A DNA stretch of 64,000 nucleotides from Anisus vortex (Eukaryota > Mollusca > Gastropoda > Planorbidae), in assembly GCA_949126835.1 (NCBI GenBank), contig OX421507.1:33152082-33216081 (forward strand). The letters run 5' to 3'. Made by a program: the position numbers and the translations under genes. The notes beneath the pieces are model-generated. The model was not told where the DNA came from and ran no database searches. It saw only the letters and a list, made by a program, of their open reading frames with translations. This document shows, piece after piece, positions 1 to 11,165 of this stretch (position 1 is the first letter of the stretch; each line of letters starts with the position of its first letter).

Positions 1-275
1 TTTTTTGAAAATTCTGTAGGCTACATATTTTAATTTCATTAGTAGTGATCCAAGTCTCATAATTTACATAATAATTAAATCATTATGGTAAAATAATATG
101 TTGAGCTTAGACAATTAGGCTTAAACAAAGTAGCTATAGCCTTTGCATGAAAATGAATTAGTAATGATGATGAACTTTGTTATCATTCATTTGTTATCTT
201 TCCTTTGTTATTTTCTGTTGTTTCACAGTACTAGAAAACAGTGGAATCTAAAACGAACAGAAAATAAAAACATAC
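1..275. other. AGXT intron 5 segment at the left edge
   Basis: AT-rich sequence following the exon 5 donor. No coding segment or repeat is visible. Confidence 0.6.
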
Positions 276-376
276 TTGTGGCAAAGGTCACCAAGGCCTT
301 CTAAAGGCTGAGCAGTGCCAGCAGAAGATTCTCCGTAAGTTACAAAAACTACACTAGGCTTGTGCTCTATCAGGCC
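276..376 (-). CDS. AGXT: AGXT exon 5 (last AGXT exon in the window)
   Basis: 101 nt with acceptor TTCTTCTAG and donor AA/GTATGT, ending in phase 2. It encodes [16 protein letters not shown], then [18 protein letters not shown]. The TYGESSAG motif matches THGESSTG of the vertebrate enzyme. The next exon, expected to carry the DSVASLGG-type motif, is left of position 1. Confidence 0.93.
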
Positions 377-3300
377 CTAGAAGAAAATTTAATAAAAAAA
401 CATCAACCCTTTTATTCATGGTACAAATAAAATCATGTTATAGTTCTTACAATAATATATTATAGAGATGATATAGGGGAAGGCTGAATAATGATAATTG
501 AAACAATGTTTTTAGATTGGACTATTTGTCTTCTTTGTTCTCAGTAGCATATTGGAAGATTTAGACAAGTTCAATACTTGTGATGGACTGCTGTGAAGAT
601 TTAGCAAGTTCAATACTTGTGATGGACTGCTGTGAAGATTTAGCAAGTTCAATACTTGTGATGGACTGCTGTGAAGATTTAGACAAGTTCAATACTTGTG
701 ATTGACTGCTGTGAAGATTTAGACAAGTTCAATACTTGTGATTGACTGCTGTGATGATTTAGACAAGTTCAATACTTGTGATGGACTGCTGTGAAGATTT
801 AGACAAGTTCAATACTTGTGATTGACTGCTGTGATGATTTAGACAAGTTCAATACTTGTGATTGACTGCTGTGATGATTTAGACAAGTTCAATACTTGTG
901 ATTGACTGCTGTGAAGATTTAGACAAGTTCAATACTTGTGATTGACTGCTGTGAAGTGCTCAAGTTCAATACTTGTGATGGACTGCTGTGAAGATTTAGA
1001 CAAGTTCAATACTTGTGATTGACTGCTGTGAAGTGCTCAAGTTCAATACTTGTGATGGACTGCTGTGAAGATTTAGACAAGTTCAATACTTGTGATTGAC
1101 TGCTGTGAAGTGCTCAAGTTCAATACTTGTGATTGACTGCTGTGATGATTTAGACAAGTTCAATACTTGTGATGGACTGCTGTGAAGATTTAGACAAGTT
1201 CAATACTTGTGATGGACTGCTGTGAAGTGCTCAAGTTCAATACTTGTGATGGACTGCTGTGAAGATTTAGACAAGTTCAATACTTGTGATGGACTGCTGT
1301 GAAGATTTAGACAAGTTCAATACTTGTGATGGACTGCTGTGAAGATTTAGACAAGTTCAATACTTGTTATGGACTGCTGTGAAGCGCTCAAGTTCAATAC
1401 TTGTGATGGACTGCTGTGAAGATTTAGACAAGTTCAATACTTGTGATGGACTGCTGTGAAGTGCTCAAGTTCACCATATTGAAGTAGAGTTTCACTGGGT
1501 AGCGTGGTGCATGGGGCAGGTTTGAAGAACATGTTCCACATTATCTGGAGCTGTTACTTCTTCTTCGCCATTACCAACTACTAGTAGCGCCATTAACAAT
1601 TTCTTTCCATGTCTCTGGCTATCTTCTCTATTTCTTTCCAGCTTTCCGATCAGCTGCACATCCTTTTCTATTTCTCTCCGCAAGGTGTTCTTGGGTCTAC
1701 CTCTTTGACTTGCACCCTGTGGATTCCATGCAAGAGCTTGTCTAGCCAAATTTGTAGTTGGTTTCCTCAATGTGTGGCCTATAATCTACATCTTCTTTTT
1801 TGGATTTCTTGTTCTATTGGAACATGTGCGGTCCTTTCCCATACAGTTGCATTTGTAATTTTTTCATACCATTTGATATCCATTATTCTACGTAGGCAGC
1901 CATTCACAAAAGTTTGTAGTTTGTTCCCCCCCCCCCCTCCCTTTGTTAATTGCCAACTTTCTGAGCCATACAACAAGACAGATTTTACTTTAGAATTAAA
2001 AATTCTTAATTTTGTCTTTGTACTAATTTGTTTTGATTTCCAAATATTTTTTAAGCATAGCAAAGGCTCCTCTTGCTTTTTGTATCTTTACTTTAATATC
2101 TGTTCCTGATCCCCCTTCCTTATCAACTATACTTCCTAGATATGTGAAGTTGTCTACTTCTTCCAGCACCCTTCCTCTTACTTCCACTGCATCAGTACTT
2201 TTGAAGTTTATTCTCACTGTCTGGGATTTGCCTTTTTTAAGTCCTAGCTGCTGTGTCCAGAAATCTAGTATTGCAGTTTTTTTCTTGCATTTGCTGTTAT
2301 GCAGGGGCACATTTTACTTGTTCCGATTTGTAGTTTGCCCGACCATGTGTTTTGACCAGTCTTTAGTCTGAAGATGATTTGTTTGGAGCAAAAAAAAAGG
2401 GTTACTTATTACACTGGTCAATGACAACATATAATTGAATATAAGCTTCTTTCCCTGACATTCAGCTGCATGGATGGCACTGCGCCTAGCTATCTTCAAA
2501 ACATTCTTACAACATATGTCCCAGAAAGAGATCTCCGTTCAAGTGAAAAGTCATTACTCAGGACTCCCAGTCTTATTGGACAAAGAAAGAAAACCTTTGG
2601 AGTGCGCGCCTTTGAGTCGGTGGCGCCCGTATTATGGAACAATTTGCCTATTTCACTAAGGCAAACTGAAGCAAAGTCTTTTAAAAAGAACCTAAAGTCC
2701 TATATGTTTAAGTAATCATTGTCTAATTTGTGCTCTTGTATCTATGTCATGACAGCGCACTGAGCATGCTATTATAGCATGGATAGTTGCGCTATAAAAG
2801 TGATCATTATTATTATTATTATAAGAAAAATAATCCTACACACCGGTGCAACTTATCCGCAAGTATATAGGGTAAACATTTCATAATTTTGTTTAATTTT
2901 ATATTTATCTTTCAGTCAAATGTGTACAAGAAAAATGCTTATAATGAATTTACCTTTTCAATTTCATCCAATGAAAATACTTCACCATAAGGACGAACAA
3001 GTTTCTTAACCACAGAACCTATACAAACGTTGAATATATTAAAAACATATTTTTGGGGGGAAACCACAAGCTATTAATAATATTTAAATATATAGAGTTT
3101 TATTTAATATATAAATATACAATGACATTTTTGGTATAAAATGCTTTATTATAAAACTTTTTAGTATTAGAACTAAAATTATAAATATAAAATAAGCCAA
3201 CAATGGAAAAGTGAAATTACCATTTCTGTCTGCCATGTCAGCCAGCCTTTGACCCCAAATACCATTTTGACATATCAAAATTACATCCCCTGGTTCCAGT

Positions 3301-6300
3301 AAATTTACAACTGATGCTTCCATAGCAGCATGACCTGCAAATGATATATTTAAGAGTTTTCATTTTCAATAACATCAGAAATTCAGTTAGAAAATCATAC
3401 TGACACATTTATTTTCTTGGTGTCTTAAATGAAGGATGTGCAGCATGATTTTCAATTTATAACAGGAAAAAATTTAGGCTTTTTGTGAAAATGATGTTAG
3501 ATTTCATGGAGAATGTGCCTTGGTATTGGTGTTACATTAATAATTGTATAATAAAACCTTATTTTGACATAAACTGAGTCAATGTCACTGACAATCAGAA
3601 ATTTAAGCATTGAAAACTCAGTCCTATATCTGAGGGTTTGCAAGGATTTGAGGTGAGACAAAGCCAATGGAATTTTATTTTGCTAATGGATCCAATGTTT
3701 GCAAAAGTGGCTTATATCTACAGCTATGACTCACATGCATAAAGAAGATGGACAGTTTATGATCATGCTATTGCTTTAGTTATTGTCAGACTGATAATAT
3801 TTTGTCTTCCCAAGCAGGCTTAATAAACATTGGTAGAGAGTATCTGGCAAGAGTAACGATCAATTTCTATACTTAATAAACAATTATGTAAGAATATGAT
3901 TTCAACAAAAAATTTTTCTTTTATTTCAAATATTACAAAGTAATATAATAACCATTAAGCTTATTGAAAAATGTGAAAAAATATTTTATAAAGAGCAAAC
4001 AAAATTTATGTATTGAACTATTACATTATATTTTTTTACCTGTGCCAGATATTGCAAATGTCCATTCATTCTTTGTCTGAAATACATACTGGATTCCCTC
4101 CTTCACTTCATCCATAATCTATTTAGAAATAAATATTGAAAGATTTAAAAAATATGTTTACAACTGTGGTATATACAGTTGTTATTTTTAAATGAACTAG
4201 CAAATTAGAGAGTACTGTTTTAATTAGAATTTGTTTTTTAGTATTAGCAAATTTAAAAGTCTCTTTAAAAACAGATAAGCTTTTCAGTTCTTACATCCAG
4301 GGTGTTAAATGTAAGGGATGGGAAAGCCATCTTAGTTCTAAGTTCTTGTCCGAGGCATACTGCAATGTAGCATGCTGCATGTTATGACACTGTAATTACA
4401 TTAAAATTGTATCCAATATGAATTTCCCCCTCTCAATCATTAGTAAAGCACCAATACCTCGTAGATCTGCACTTTTTTAAAATTCAACTGTTTCTTTACT
4501 CTTAAGATCATCAATTATTTGTGAAAAGGTCAATTCTATCTGAGTCAATCGCAATAGTTATTGTAAAATAGAATGTTGCATTTTTTTTGTAGAAAGTTTA
4601 TCATTATATTTTTTCTAGCCATATTGACATAAATGTTTTTTTTATGTTCATAAAGATTTATATTTATAAATCATATATTCAATTAAATATTTTTCAGCGT
4701 TTACAGTCTGAAAAAAATTGTTTTGAGGTTTAGCTTAAATAATTACTGTATATACTCGCGTATAAGTCGCACTTTTTTTACAGAAAATTTCGACAAAAAG
4801 TAGGGGTGCGACTTATACACCCCGACACTGTTTTTGAAAAGTTCAAAAAACATCACTACTCTGTCATAAAGTTTCCTACATAATCCCTATAGTTGATTGG
4901 AGTTATGTAGAATTATTAGGATATGCCTTTATTTGATTATGTTTGCCTTATGCACGATTAAAACAATTTTTTAAGGAAAGTTTCCAAATAAGGGTGAATA
5001 TTAAAATTTAGTAACTTTTATGTTTAAAAGGTATGCATTTTGAGATATTAAAAGGCAGTGTAACCCGGGAAGTCAAGGTGCAACTTATGCGTGGGTCAAT
5101 GACAACATATAGGGAAAAACATCTTTAATAAGGAGTGCGACTTATACACTGGTGCTACTTATACGCGAGTATATACTGTAATTATTATTACAACTTTTTT
5201 TCAATCCACATTTTATTGAGGAATTTACTTTTACTTTCTTACAAAGGCTACCCTATGATCAGTTTGGACCAATGGGTACTTTACTTACAAAGGGGCTACT
5301 GAGTTAGTCATCTCAATATCATACTTGAGGCAGCTGAGATTTGTACTTATTGATAATGGAAGTCTAGCATACAGATTATTTTCATATGTTCTTAGACTGC
5401 TTGCTATCTTTAGGCTATAAGAAAGAGCAGATTACACAATTTAACCAATAGTCTTTATCATCTAGGTCAGGGTCGTATAATGCATTAAAATGTGACATCT
5501 GTACCTACTATCATTCAGGCCAAAGAACATTTACATAACCTTTTAAGTATAATGCCTGGCTAATTTTGAGGTCATATAATTAAAGCTTTGACTAAAGAGT
5601 TGATAGCAATTACGTTAATTTTTTAAGGAGCAATTAATTTTTTTTAAACTTTGAAGATTTTTGCAACTACATAAAAGATACAAAAATACTTTATAATTAC
5701 ATCAACTATCAAGAAAAAATGCTGAAAAAAAAATTTGTTTCTAGTAAGAAATTTAAATATGAATGTGAGATATTTGCTATGGTATAAAAGAACAATTGGA
5801 TACAAATATTTTCAATTTAAACTGTTTCCAAGAACTTAAATATCAACTTAAGACATTTCTTTCTTGGCCTTTTAAAACTTTACTTTCATTTCTTGATTTT
5901 TCTTTTTGATTGTCTTAATGCACATTGTAATGCTAGACCTGGGTACCTATCTGTATATGACAGCATTTGTATACTTTTTAGACCCTAAGTATAGTGTTAT
6001 GCACAATATCTAAAAATTATGGGCCAAAAAAATGAGTACATTTTAAAATTATTGTTTGAGGAGAGATTAGAATAAAGAAAATTGGCCAATATGAGTTTTG
6101 TCCCTTCTGGCAGCAACAATACTATTTAGATATCCAAATTACAGCTGAAAAAATCTGTCATGTTTTAATGGTCCGATATTTTTGTTTTTAAAATTTCCCA
6201 AAATGTCTGACGAAAAAGGTATGTCTTCTAGAAGCCCTACGTTTTTATGGCAGGATAAGATAATAAGGTCAATATTGAATACTTCACGCCATTTTTTATT

Positions 6301-7961
6301 GTGTCTAGAATCTCTCTATGTAGGCCTATATAGAAGTACTAGAAATGGATTTTCCCGAAGCCTTTGAACGCAAAGGAAGTTGCGTACTAGAAAGTAGAAG
6401 AAAATTGTATTTCGTCATAAATATTAAAATAAACATACTCTCTACACCAAAACCAGATGTTAATAAACAACTCTACATGAACTAGCAAGACAATCTTAAA
6501 TACAATGTAGTAACTATTATTATATGTATATACATATAACAACATGTTTACCACGACAACACATTCTATAAAATTATCAAGCCCGGGCCCTTTGCCCAAA
6601 CCCCTAAAAATTTGTATTTTACTGTGTTTTTTTAAATTACACTTTATGGTTATGGTGTGCATTGGTAAATCCTTATTGAATACACCTGGCAAACACATTT
6701 CGTTTTATATTTAAATCCTTTAGCCTTATGAGAATACCTTCAGAAGTCTAACTTCCAGTCAGCCTATCAAGCTGAAACCTGGATTTACATCTAACTGAAG
6801 ACAACATATAGGTATTATTCTGTAAAATGTTTAGCCTATCCCTTTACACAAACCTCCCAAAATCAGCTTTAACCATTATTTCCTGTTTTAAAAGGAAAGG
6901 GGAAGATGAAGGAGGAGAGATGTAGGCCCTAGTGCATTTATTTAAAAACGTATTCATAAACTAAAGTGTTAATGTTGATTAAATCCTTGATATCAACTTC
7001 GCTTTTGTTTCTCTTTAGCAAGGGCTAAATCTTAAGAAGGCCAATGCATGACAAAAAAATGAAAATGAAAGGATTTATTGTAATCAATATATGTTTATCG
7101 TGAGTTTGTTTATATATGTTTGTTTATGTATATACAAATGTTTGTTTGCTATCGGCTCCTAGACCGTTTGACACATCGGTGCAAAAGTTAAATGTAGAAA
7201 TTGAAATTTATATAAACAATTTTGCTTAATTTATTATTTTTAATAAATGTAGGCCTATTACTAAACACCATAAAATATGTCAAGTTCTAGACTGAGCGCC
7301 ATTTCAGAATAATGTCCCTTTGAAATGCTTTTACATCGTTCATTTACTATGTTGAACGTTCATTTAGCCTACTATGTTAAACGCGAGGTCTTGTAGGATT
7401 TTCCCAATTCACGCCTGCTTTTTAAAAAAAAGTTACACATTATCTTTTAACAAAACACATTGTAATCATTCGTTGCTCTGTCAGGGCATAACCACTAGTT
7501 TAATAACTTTGTTTCAGGTCTAAGAATTGTTTAACTTTATTATGAAGAGCTGGTAGGCTAATCTGCTAACGGACAAGTTTGAAAAACAACAACATAAGGA
7601 TCGAGTAGCCTATTTTAAAAAAAAAAACATATATGACATAACATATGCTTGCCTTTGTAAATTCAGGATGTAGATGTCCTAGCATAGGCAGTGCTCCAGC
7701 AGCTAGTACTCGCGGTGGACAATTGGAAGGCCCAGGCCCCATCAATAATTTGTTGGGAACATCTATGGGTCTCAACAGACATTTCGGGGCAGCTGAAACA
7801 GCAGATATTTTACCTTCAGCAGACGTTGACATTGTAGCTACAAGCTTCACACCGGTATTATGTTGACTGAGGACAAGCCTGACAAGGCAGCTGTGTTTTA
7901 TCGATCTATTCGTAAATAGGTCATAAAACGCACTTCTTAAGCAAAATACCTTGTGAGCCAT
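276..7961 (-). CDS. AGXT: Alanine-glyoxylate / serine-pyruvate aminotransferase, 5' five coding exons (gene runs off the left edge)
   Basis: Fold-type I PLP enzyme that transfers the amino group of alanine (or serine) to glyoxylate in peroxisomes and/or mitochondria. Five exons join in frame: 7961-7653, 4118-4040, 3334-3221, 3018-2954 and 376-276. They encode about 180 residues from the inner start at 7832. Family motifs seen are [18 protein letters not shown] near the N-terminus, [13 protein letters not shown], the PLP-pocket stretch [29 protein letters not shown] (its Trp stacks on PLP in the family) and [16 protein letters not shown]. The catalytic-lysine half and any C-terminal peroxisomal signal lie beyond position 1. 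The upstream in-frame ATG at 7961 would add a 43-residue basic presequence. All introns are GT-AG except intron 1, which has a GC donor. Intron 4 carries a minisatellite and LINE remnants. Exon identity is very secure; the use of each start is inferred. Confidence 0.93.
555..1476. repeat. Minisatellite, about 37-40 bp unit, in AGXT intron 4
   Basis: About 23 tandem units containing CAAGTTCAATACTTGTGAT and GACTGCTGTGAAG. Two unit lengths interleave: a 40 bp form with GATTTAGA and a shorter one with GTGCTC before CAAGTTC. Single-base variants (GATGG/GATTG, GAAG/GATG) recur in blocks. The core CAAGTTCAATACTTG is a near palindrome. Confidence 0.97.
1492..2310 (-). pseudogene. Degraded non-LTR retrotransposon (LINE) reverse transcriptase C-terminus
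   Basis: Three minus-strand frames read in turn as one LINE C-terminus. The first (2310-2023) has TVRINFKS and [12 protein letters not shown]. The second (2063-1779) has [19 protein letters not shown] and [12 protein letters not shown]. The third (1770-1492) has [18 protein letters not shown]. At least two frameshifts (near 2050 and 1775) and a homopolymer insertion near 1927-1936 break it. It lies in AGXT intron 4 in the same orientation as the gene. This C-terminal arrangement is seen in RTE/Jockey-group LINEs; the exact clade is not assigned. Confidence 0.88.
2398..2445. mobile_element. Left part of an interrupted MITE related to the one at 4741-5183
   Basis: Contains GGTCAATGACAACATATA, shared with 5094-5112 of the intact element. 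The remainder of this copy continues after the LINE, at about 2823-2880. Confidence 0.55.
2470..2822 (+). pseudogene. 5'-truncated LINE 3' end (CR1/L2-like) with ATT-repeat tail
   Basis: The frame 2470-2715 reads [19 protein letters not shown], then [18 protein letters not shown] and [12 protein letters not shown], the typical end of a CR1/L2-type reverse transcriptase. A short 3' UTR follows with GCGCTATAAAAGTGATCATT and an ATT microsatellite tail. It is a dead-on-arrival insertion. Confidence 0.87.
2823..2880. mobile_element. Right part of the interrupted MITE
   Basis: CACCGGTGCAACTTAT and GCAAGTATATAGGGTAA resemble the right terminus of the element at 4741-5183. With 2398-2445 it appears to bracket the LINE insertion. 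Confidence 0.5.
2954..3018 (-). CDS. AGXT: AGXT exon 4
   Basis: 65 nt with a TATAG acceptor and an AAAAG/GTAAAT donor, ending in phase 0. It encodes [21 protein letters not shown], the variable stretch before the conserved HKP...VTYGESS region. Confidence 0.9.
3221..3334 (-). CDS. AGXT: AGXT exon 3
   Basis: 114 nt between a TGCAG acceptor and an AATG/GTAATT donor, starting and ending in phase 1. It encodes [16 protein letters not shown] and [16 protein letters not shown], the PLP-contacting core of the large domain. Confidence 0.94.
3335..4039. other. AGXT intron 2, no feature seen
   Basis: AT-rich intron. I see no coding segment or repeat family member. Confidence 0.6.
4040..4118 (-). CDS. 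AGXT: AGXT exon 2
   Basis: 79 nt. The acceptor is AAATAG before ATTATGGATGAAG and the donor is ACAG followed by GTAAAA. It encodes [14 protein letters not shown], continuing through a Trp residue to AISGTG, and ends in phase 1. The family equivalent is the segment entering the PLP-binding SGSGH loop. Confidence 0.93.
4741..5183. mobile_element. MITE with about 32 bp terminal inverted repeats
   Basis: The left end AATTACTGTATATACTCGCG and the reverse complement of the right end differ at two positions over about 32 bases. Internal TAAGTCGCAC/GTGCGACTTATACAC repeats are again inverted near both ends. There is no coding capacity over 443 bp. It lies in AGXT intron 1. Family not assigned; the target duplication is masked by flanking AT. 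Confidence 0.85.
5184..7652. other. Rest of AGXT intron 1
   Basis: About 2.5 kb of AT-rich intron. The short open frames at 6182-6367 and 6387-6698 have no recognisable domain and no coding bias that I can see. Confidence 0.6.
7653..7961 (-). CDS. AGXT: AGXT exon 1 (with possible mitochondrial presequence)
   Basis: The conserved enzyme starts at the ATG at 7832 (MSTSAEGK) and reaches HPEFTK at 7653. The same frame stays open upstream to ATGs at 7961 ([12 protein letters not shown]) and 7997. The extra 43 residues hold many Lys, Arg, His and Ser and only one acidic residue, as expected of a mitochondrial presequence. The exon ends in phase 0 at ACAAAG followed by GCAAGC, a GC-type donor. The exon's 5' limit (UTR) cannot be set from sequence alone. 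Confidence 0.88.
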
Positions 7962-8404
7962 GTTATAGGCTATAATATGCACCTTCAAAATCACCAACTC
8001 AACATTGAATTCGTCAAATATTAAATAATAATAGCGTGTTATTCATTCTACACCTGCTATCCCAGATAAAAGACCTTCAACCGTATCAAAGTAATTAAAT
8101 GTATGCCGCAGCACATAGATTTATCAAATCATAACTAAACAGTGTATCAACATTGAATGACCTATGGCCTATGGCCCATGGTATTCTGACCTTTGAACTT
8201 AAACTTAAATCTTAAAAAGAAATGCTAGAAAACAAAACTAATTTTATTTCAACGCCTAAAAAAAAGGAGGGGCGTGAGCTGCTTCAGTAATAAACTTCCA
8301 AGGAACTATTTTAAATAATGTTTTAAAGAAAATGTATTGATATTTCTTGGATATTAGAGAGCAGTGACAAAGTAAAATAAAGTCTAAGATGCCCCATTGA
8401 ATGA
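7962..8404. other. AGXT upstream region (putative promoter side)
   Basis: Sequence upstream of the outer AGXT start. No clear TATA box or CpG-rich block stands out. The 5' UTR must start here or further right. Confidence 0.4.
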
Positions 8405-8489
8405 TTAAAGTATTAAAGTACCATGGGTCGCTCACTAAAGAACTGATCAACTGATCCGGGACTTTCAAAGGAACGGATCCGAAAGCCAA

Positions 8490-8735
8490 TCACTGTCAAA
8501 AGACCCGGATCAGTACTGATCCGTTCCCGTTCACTTAGAATCCGGATCTGACCCGGATCAGACCGATTCAGACCCGCTCAGTACTGATCGGATCAGACCC
8601 GCTCAGTAGGCCTACTGATATGGGTCTGTACTGATCGGATCAGACTATCAGACCCGCTCAGTACTGATCGGCTCAGACCCGCTCAGTACTGATCGGCTCA
8701 GACCCGCTCAGTACTGAATGGGTCTGTACTGATCG
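8490..8735. repeat. Short clustered subterminal repeats
   Basis: Repeated CAGACCCGCTCAGTACTGAT and GATCGGATCAGACC motifs, many partly palindromic (AGTACT, GATC). Confidence 0.85.
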
Positions 8736-9227
8736 GTTCCCGTTCTGCATTTCGATATGCTGGTTTCGAATGCGAGTGATCGTACAATTGCTGTCAATTG
8801 TAAATAAGGGGACGTCCATTAATTACGTCAACAATTTTTAGGCGATTTTTACCTCCCCCCCTCCTCCTTGTCAACAACTGTCAAACTTTCAGAGACCCCC
8901 CCTATATAATTACGTCAACAATTGGTTACCCCCCCCCTTCAAAACAAGTAATATAATTTTAGACGCTTGCTTTTGTTTAAAATAGATTTAAAACGGAAAG
9001 GTCTATAGACTCTATACTATAATTAATTGTAATACATTTTAAAACTTGTTAAAAAGATGTCTAATTGACTATATATCTCATATGTTTACAATTGTTCTTT
9101 TCATATAGGCTACATATTTAATCATGTCTAATTATACGTTTCACAAAAATAGCTTTTGGTACAATGTTAATTGTCAAATAGTTTAGGAGCAAATTGTGCA
9201 CCAGTTGTAAATTAGCCTTCATCTAGG

Positions 9228-10010
9228 GATGTTAACTGAAAACCGGATTCCGGTATTTCGGTTTTGAAAACGAAAACTGATTTTGATTTTCAAACCGGAT
9301 TTCGGTTTCTTGGTTGGAAGGTAAGCCTAATCATTATTTCAAGTAGCACAGTCTTTTAAATAAATAATGTTTTATACACAAAACAATTCTTGAAATGCCT
9401 CGCTAACACTATTTAGTCGTTGATATTGTGTTCCTTTTTTTTTTAAATACCAACTATGGCTTGCGAAAAAAACAACATCAAACCAAATGTTAAGTTATAG
9501 TTACAATCCATTGTGTCAGAAAATTTTGAAAAAACGTCTTTAACGATGGCTCATTGTAAACTATGTCCCAACAGATAAGCAGGAGCGATGGCAGTACCGC
9601 TAGATTGCGTACGCATCTGCGTACTGCATCCTGAATTAACATAGTCATCCTCTTCGTATGCTTTTTAATATCACGGTCAACGATAATCGCAAATTTGATT
9701 ATCACTATTGAAAGCTATTATCGGTTTTATTCAATTAGCCCAGATTTTTTTTAGTTCTAAAGAATTTTATGGTAAAGCGTACAAAATCATATTGTATTCA
9801 AAGAAATCAACCTCTTCAATGCCGTGCAAACACTAATTAAATTTGAATTATTTTTCAAATATACCTACAAAACTATAATACGCACATTTGGCTTTTTTGG
9901 CCTGTAACTTGTGACAGTGCGCGGGAATGGGGGGGGGGGGAGGGAGAGAGAAACCAAAATACGGAGAAACGAAAACCGGTTTTGAAGAAAAACCGGTTTT
10001 AACATTTCTA
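9228..10010. mobile_element. Element nested inside the Harbinger-like copy 1
   Basis: Its ends are AGGGATGTTAACTG on the left and TTTTAACATTTCT on the right, with CCGGTTTTCGGTTT-type motifs inverted near both. The copy at 53315-55116 runs directly from TTAGCCTTCTA to TTTTCACCGTACGTTC without it, which serves as an empty site. It includes a poly-G run at 9929-9940. Confidence 0.7.
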
Positions 10011-10676
10011 GTTTTAACCATATGTTCACTATTCCTTCTTACATTATTGTCCACACACACACTATATACACACGGTACTTGCCTTCCCTGTCCCCCTACC
10101 TTGCACTATTTGCCACCCACTCCTTGCAATACTGGCGACGCCACTGATACTAATACATTTTCATCTCATTAAATTTTTCCAGAAAATTAGAAATGAAAAC
10201 GAACAAATTACTAAATATGTAGCCTAATCGATCTAATTTTAATATTTCACCTATTATGACTTAGTGAGCAAAAATATATTAGTTTATATATCAGAATTAG
10301 GTATGTTAAAAGGAAATAAGGTAGGCTAAGTATAGCGTAGGGCCTACTTCAGAGGGTGGGCCAAGAATTATTTTTCTGAAGGAAATATTTTTAAAATAAC
10401 CCTGTTGGATTCACAAAATTCACTTCATTCAATGCTTTACAAACATTAGTTATAGTCTCGGCGAGGGCCAATTATTGTTTTTAGTTCTATTTTCAATCCC
10501 AGCCATCGCTTACATAGCGTATATAACGAGCGCCAGACTCTGACACCTAGCCTAAATTAGATGTACTGTGCGGCAAAAAAAAAAAAAAGGGTTTCTGAAC
10601 GTTTCTGAAAGTTCTGCAGACAGTTTGTTGGTGTGATGTGTTCCTTTGTTATTCCAGCCACCATGTCTCGCTAGAT

Positions 10677-11165
10677 TAGGGTTGCCAGACGTCCTGCAAA
10701 AGGAGGGCATGTCCTCCTATTTAGACTATTGTCCTCCGTCCGGTAGGCAAAGCACAATACCTTTAAAATTTCCAGCTTTTATAATATTTTATGTTTTGTA
10801 GGCATAAGGACAAATAAATTTTAAAATCACTATCAACATGTTAAGAATATAATTAATAAACAGGTTATCATTTGTGTACAAGAAAATAATTATCCCGTTT
10901 TTTTTAGAAGACTCGTGCATGAGCTTTAAAGTTGCCCAACCAAATGCAAGCTGCCTTTCAGCCTACATTGAACTTATATGTTATTTTAACAAAACTGTTT
11001 AGATTTTTGCTCAGTTTACCAATACACATTTAAACTTAGTGACAGCTCTTGTAATAAAATTATACTGATTGCGGGCTAAATGCGAAACTATGTAATTGAA
11101 ACACAATGTCCTCCTTTTTGTCTCTCGGTGTCCTCCTTTTGACACCCATGTGTCTAGCAGCCCTA
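10677..11165. mobile_element. Second nested MITE inside the Harbinger-like copy 1
   Basis: The left end TAGGGTTGCCAGACGTCC and the right end GTGTCTAGCAGCCCTA are inverted matches. CAAAAGGAGG and CCTCCTTTTGAC form a further inverted pair just inside. No coding sequence. Confidence 0.7.

Noticed and set aside
552..1476. CRISPR-like regular repeats
   Set aside because: Repeats are directly contiguous without unique spacers and the sequence is clearly from an animal.
6182..6698. Short open frames in AGXT intron 1
   Set aside because: No domain, no splice signals, no composition shift; consistent with chance in AT-rich DNA.
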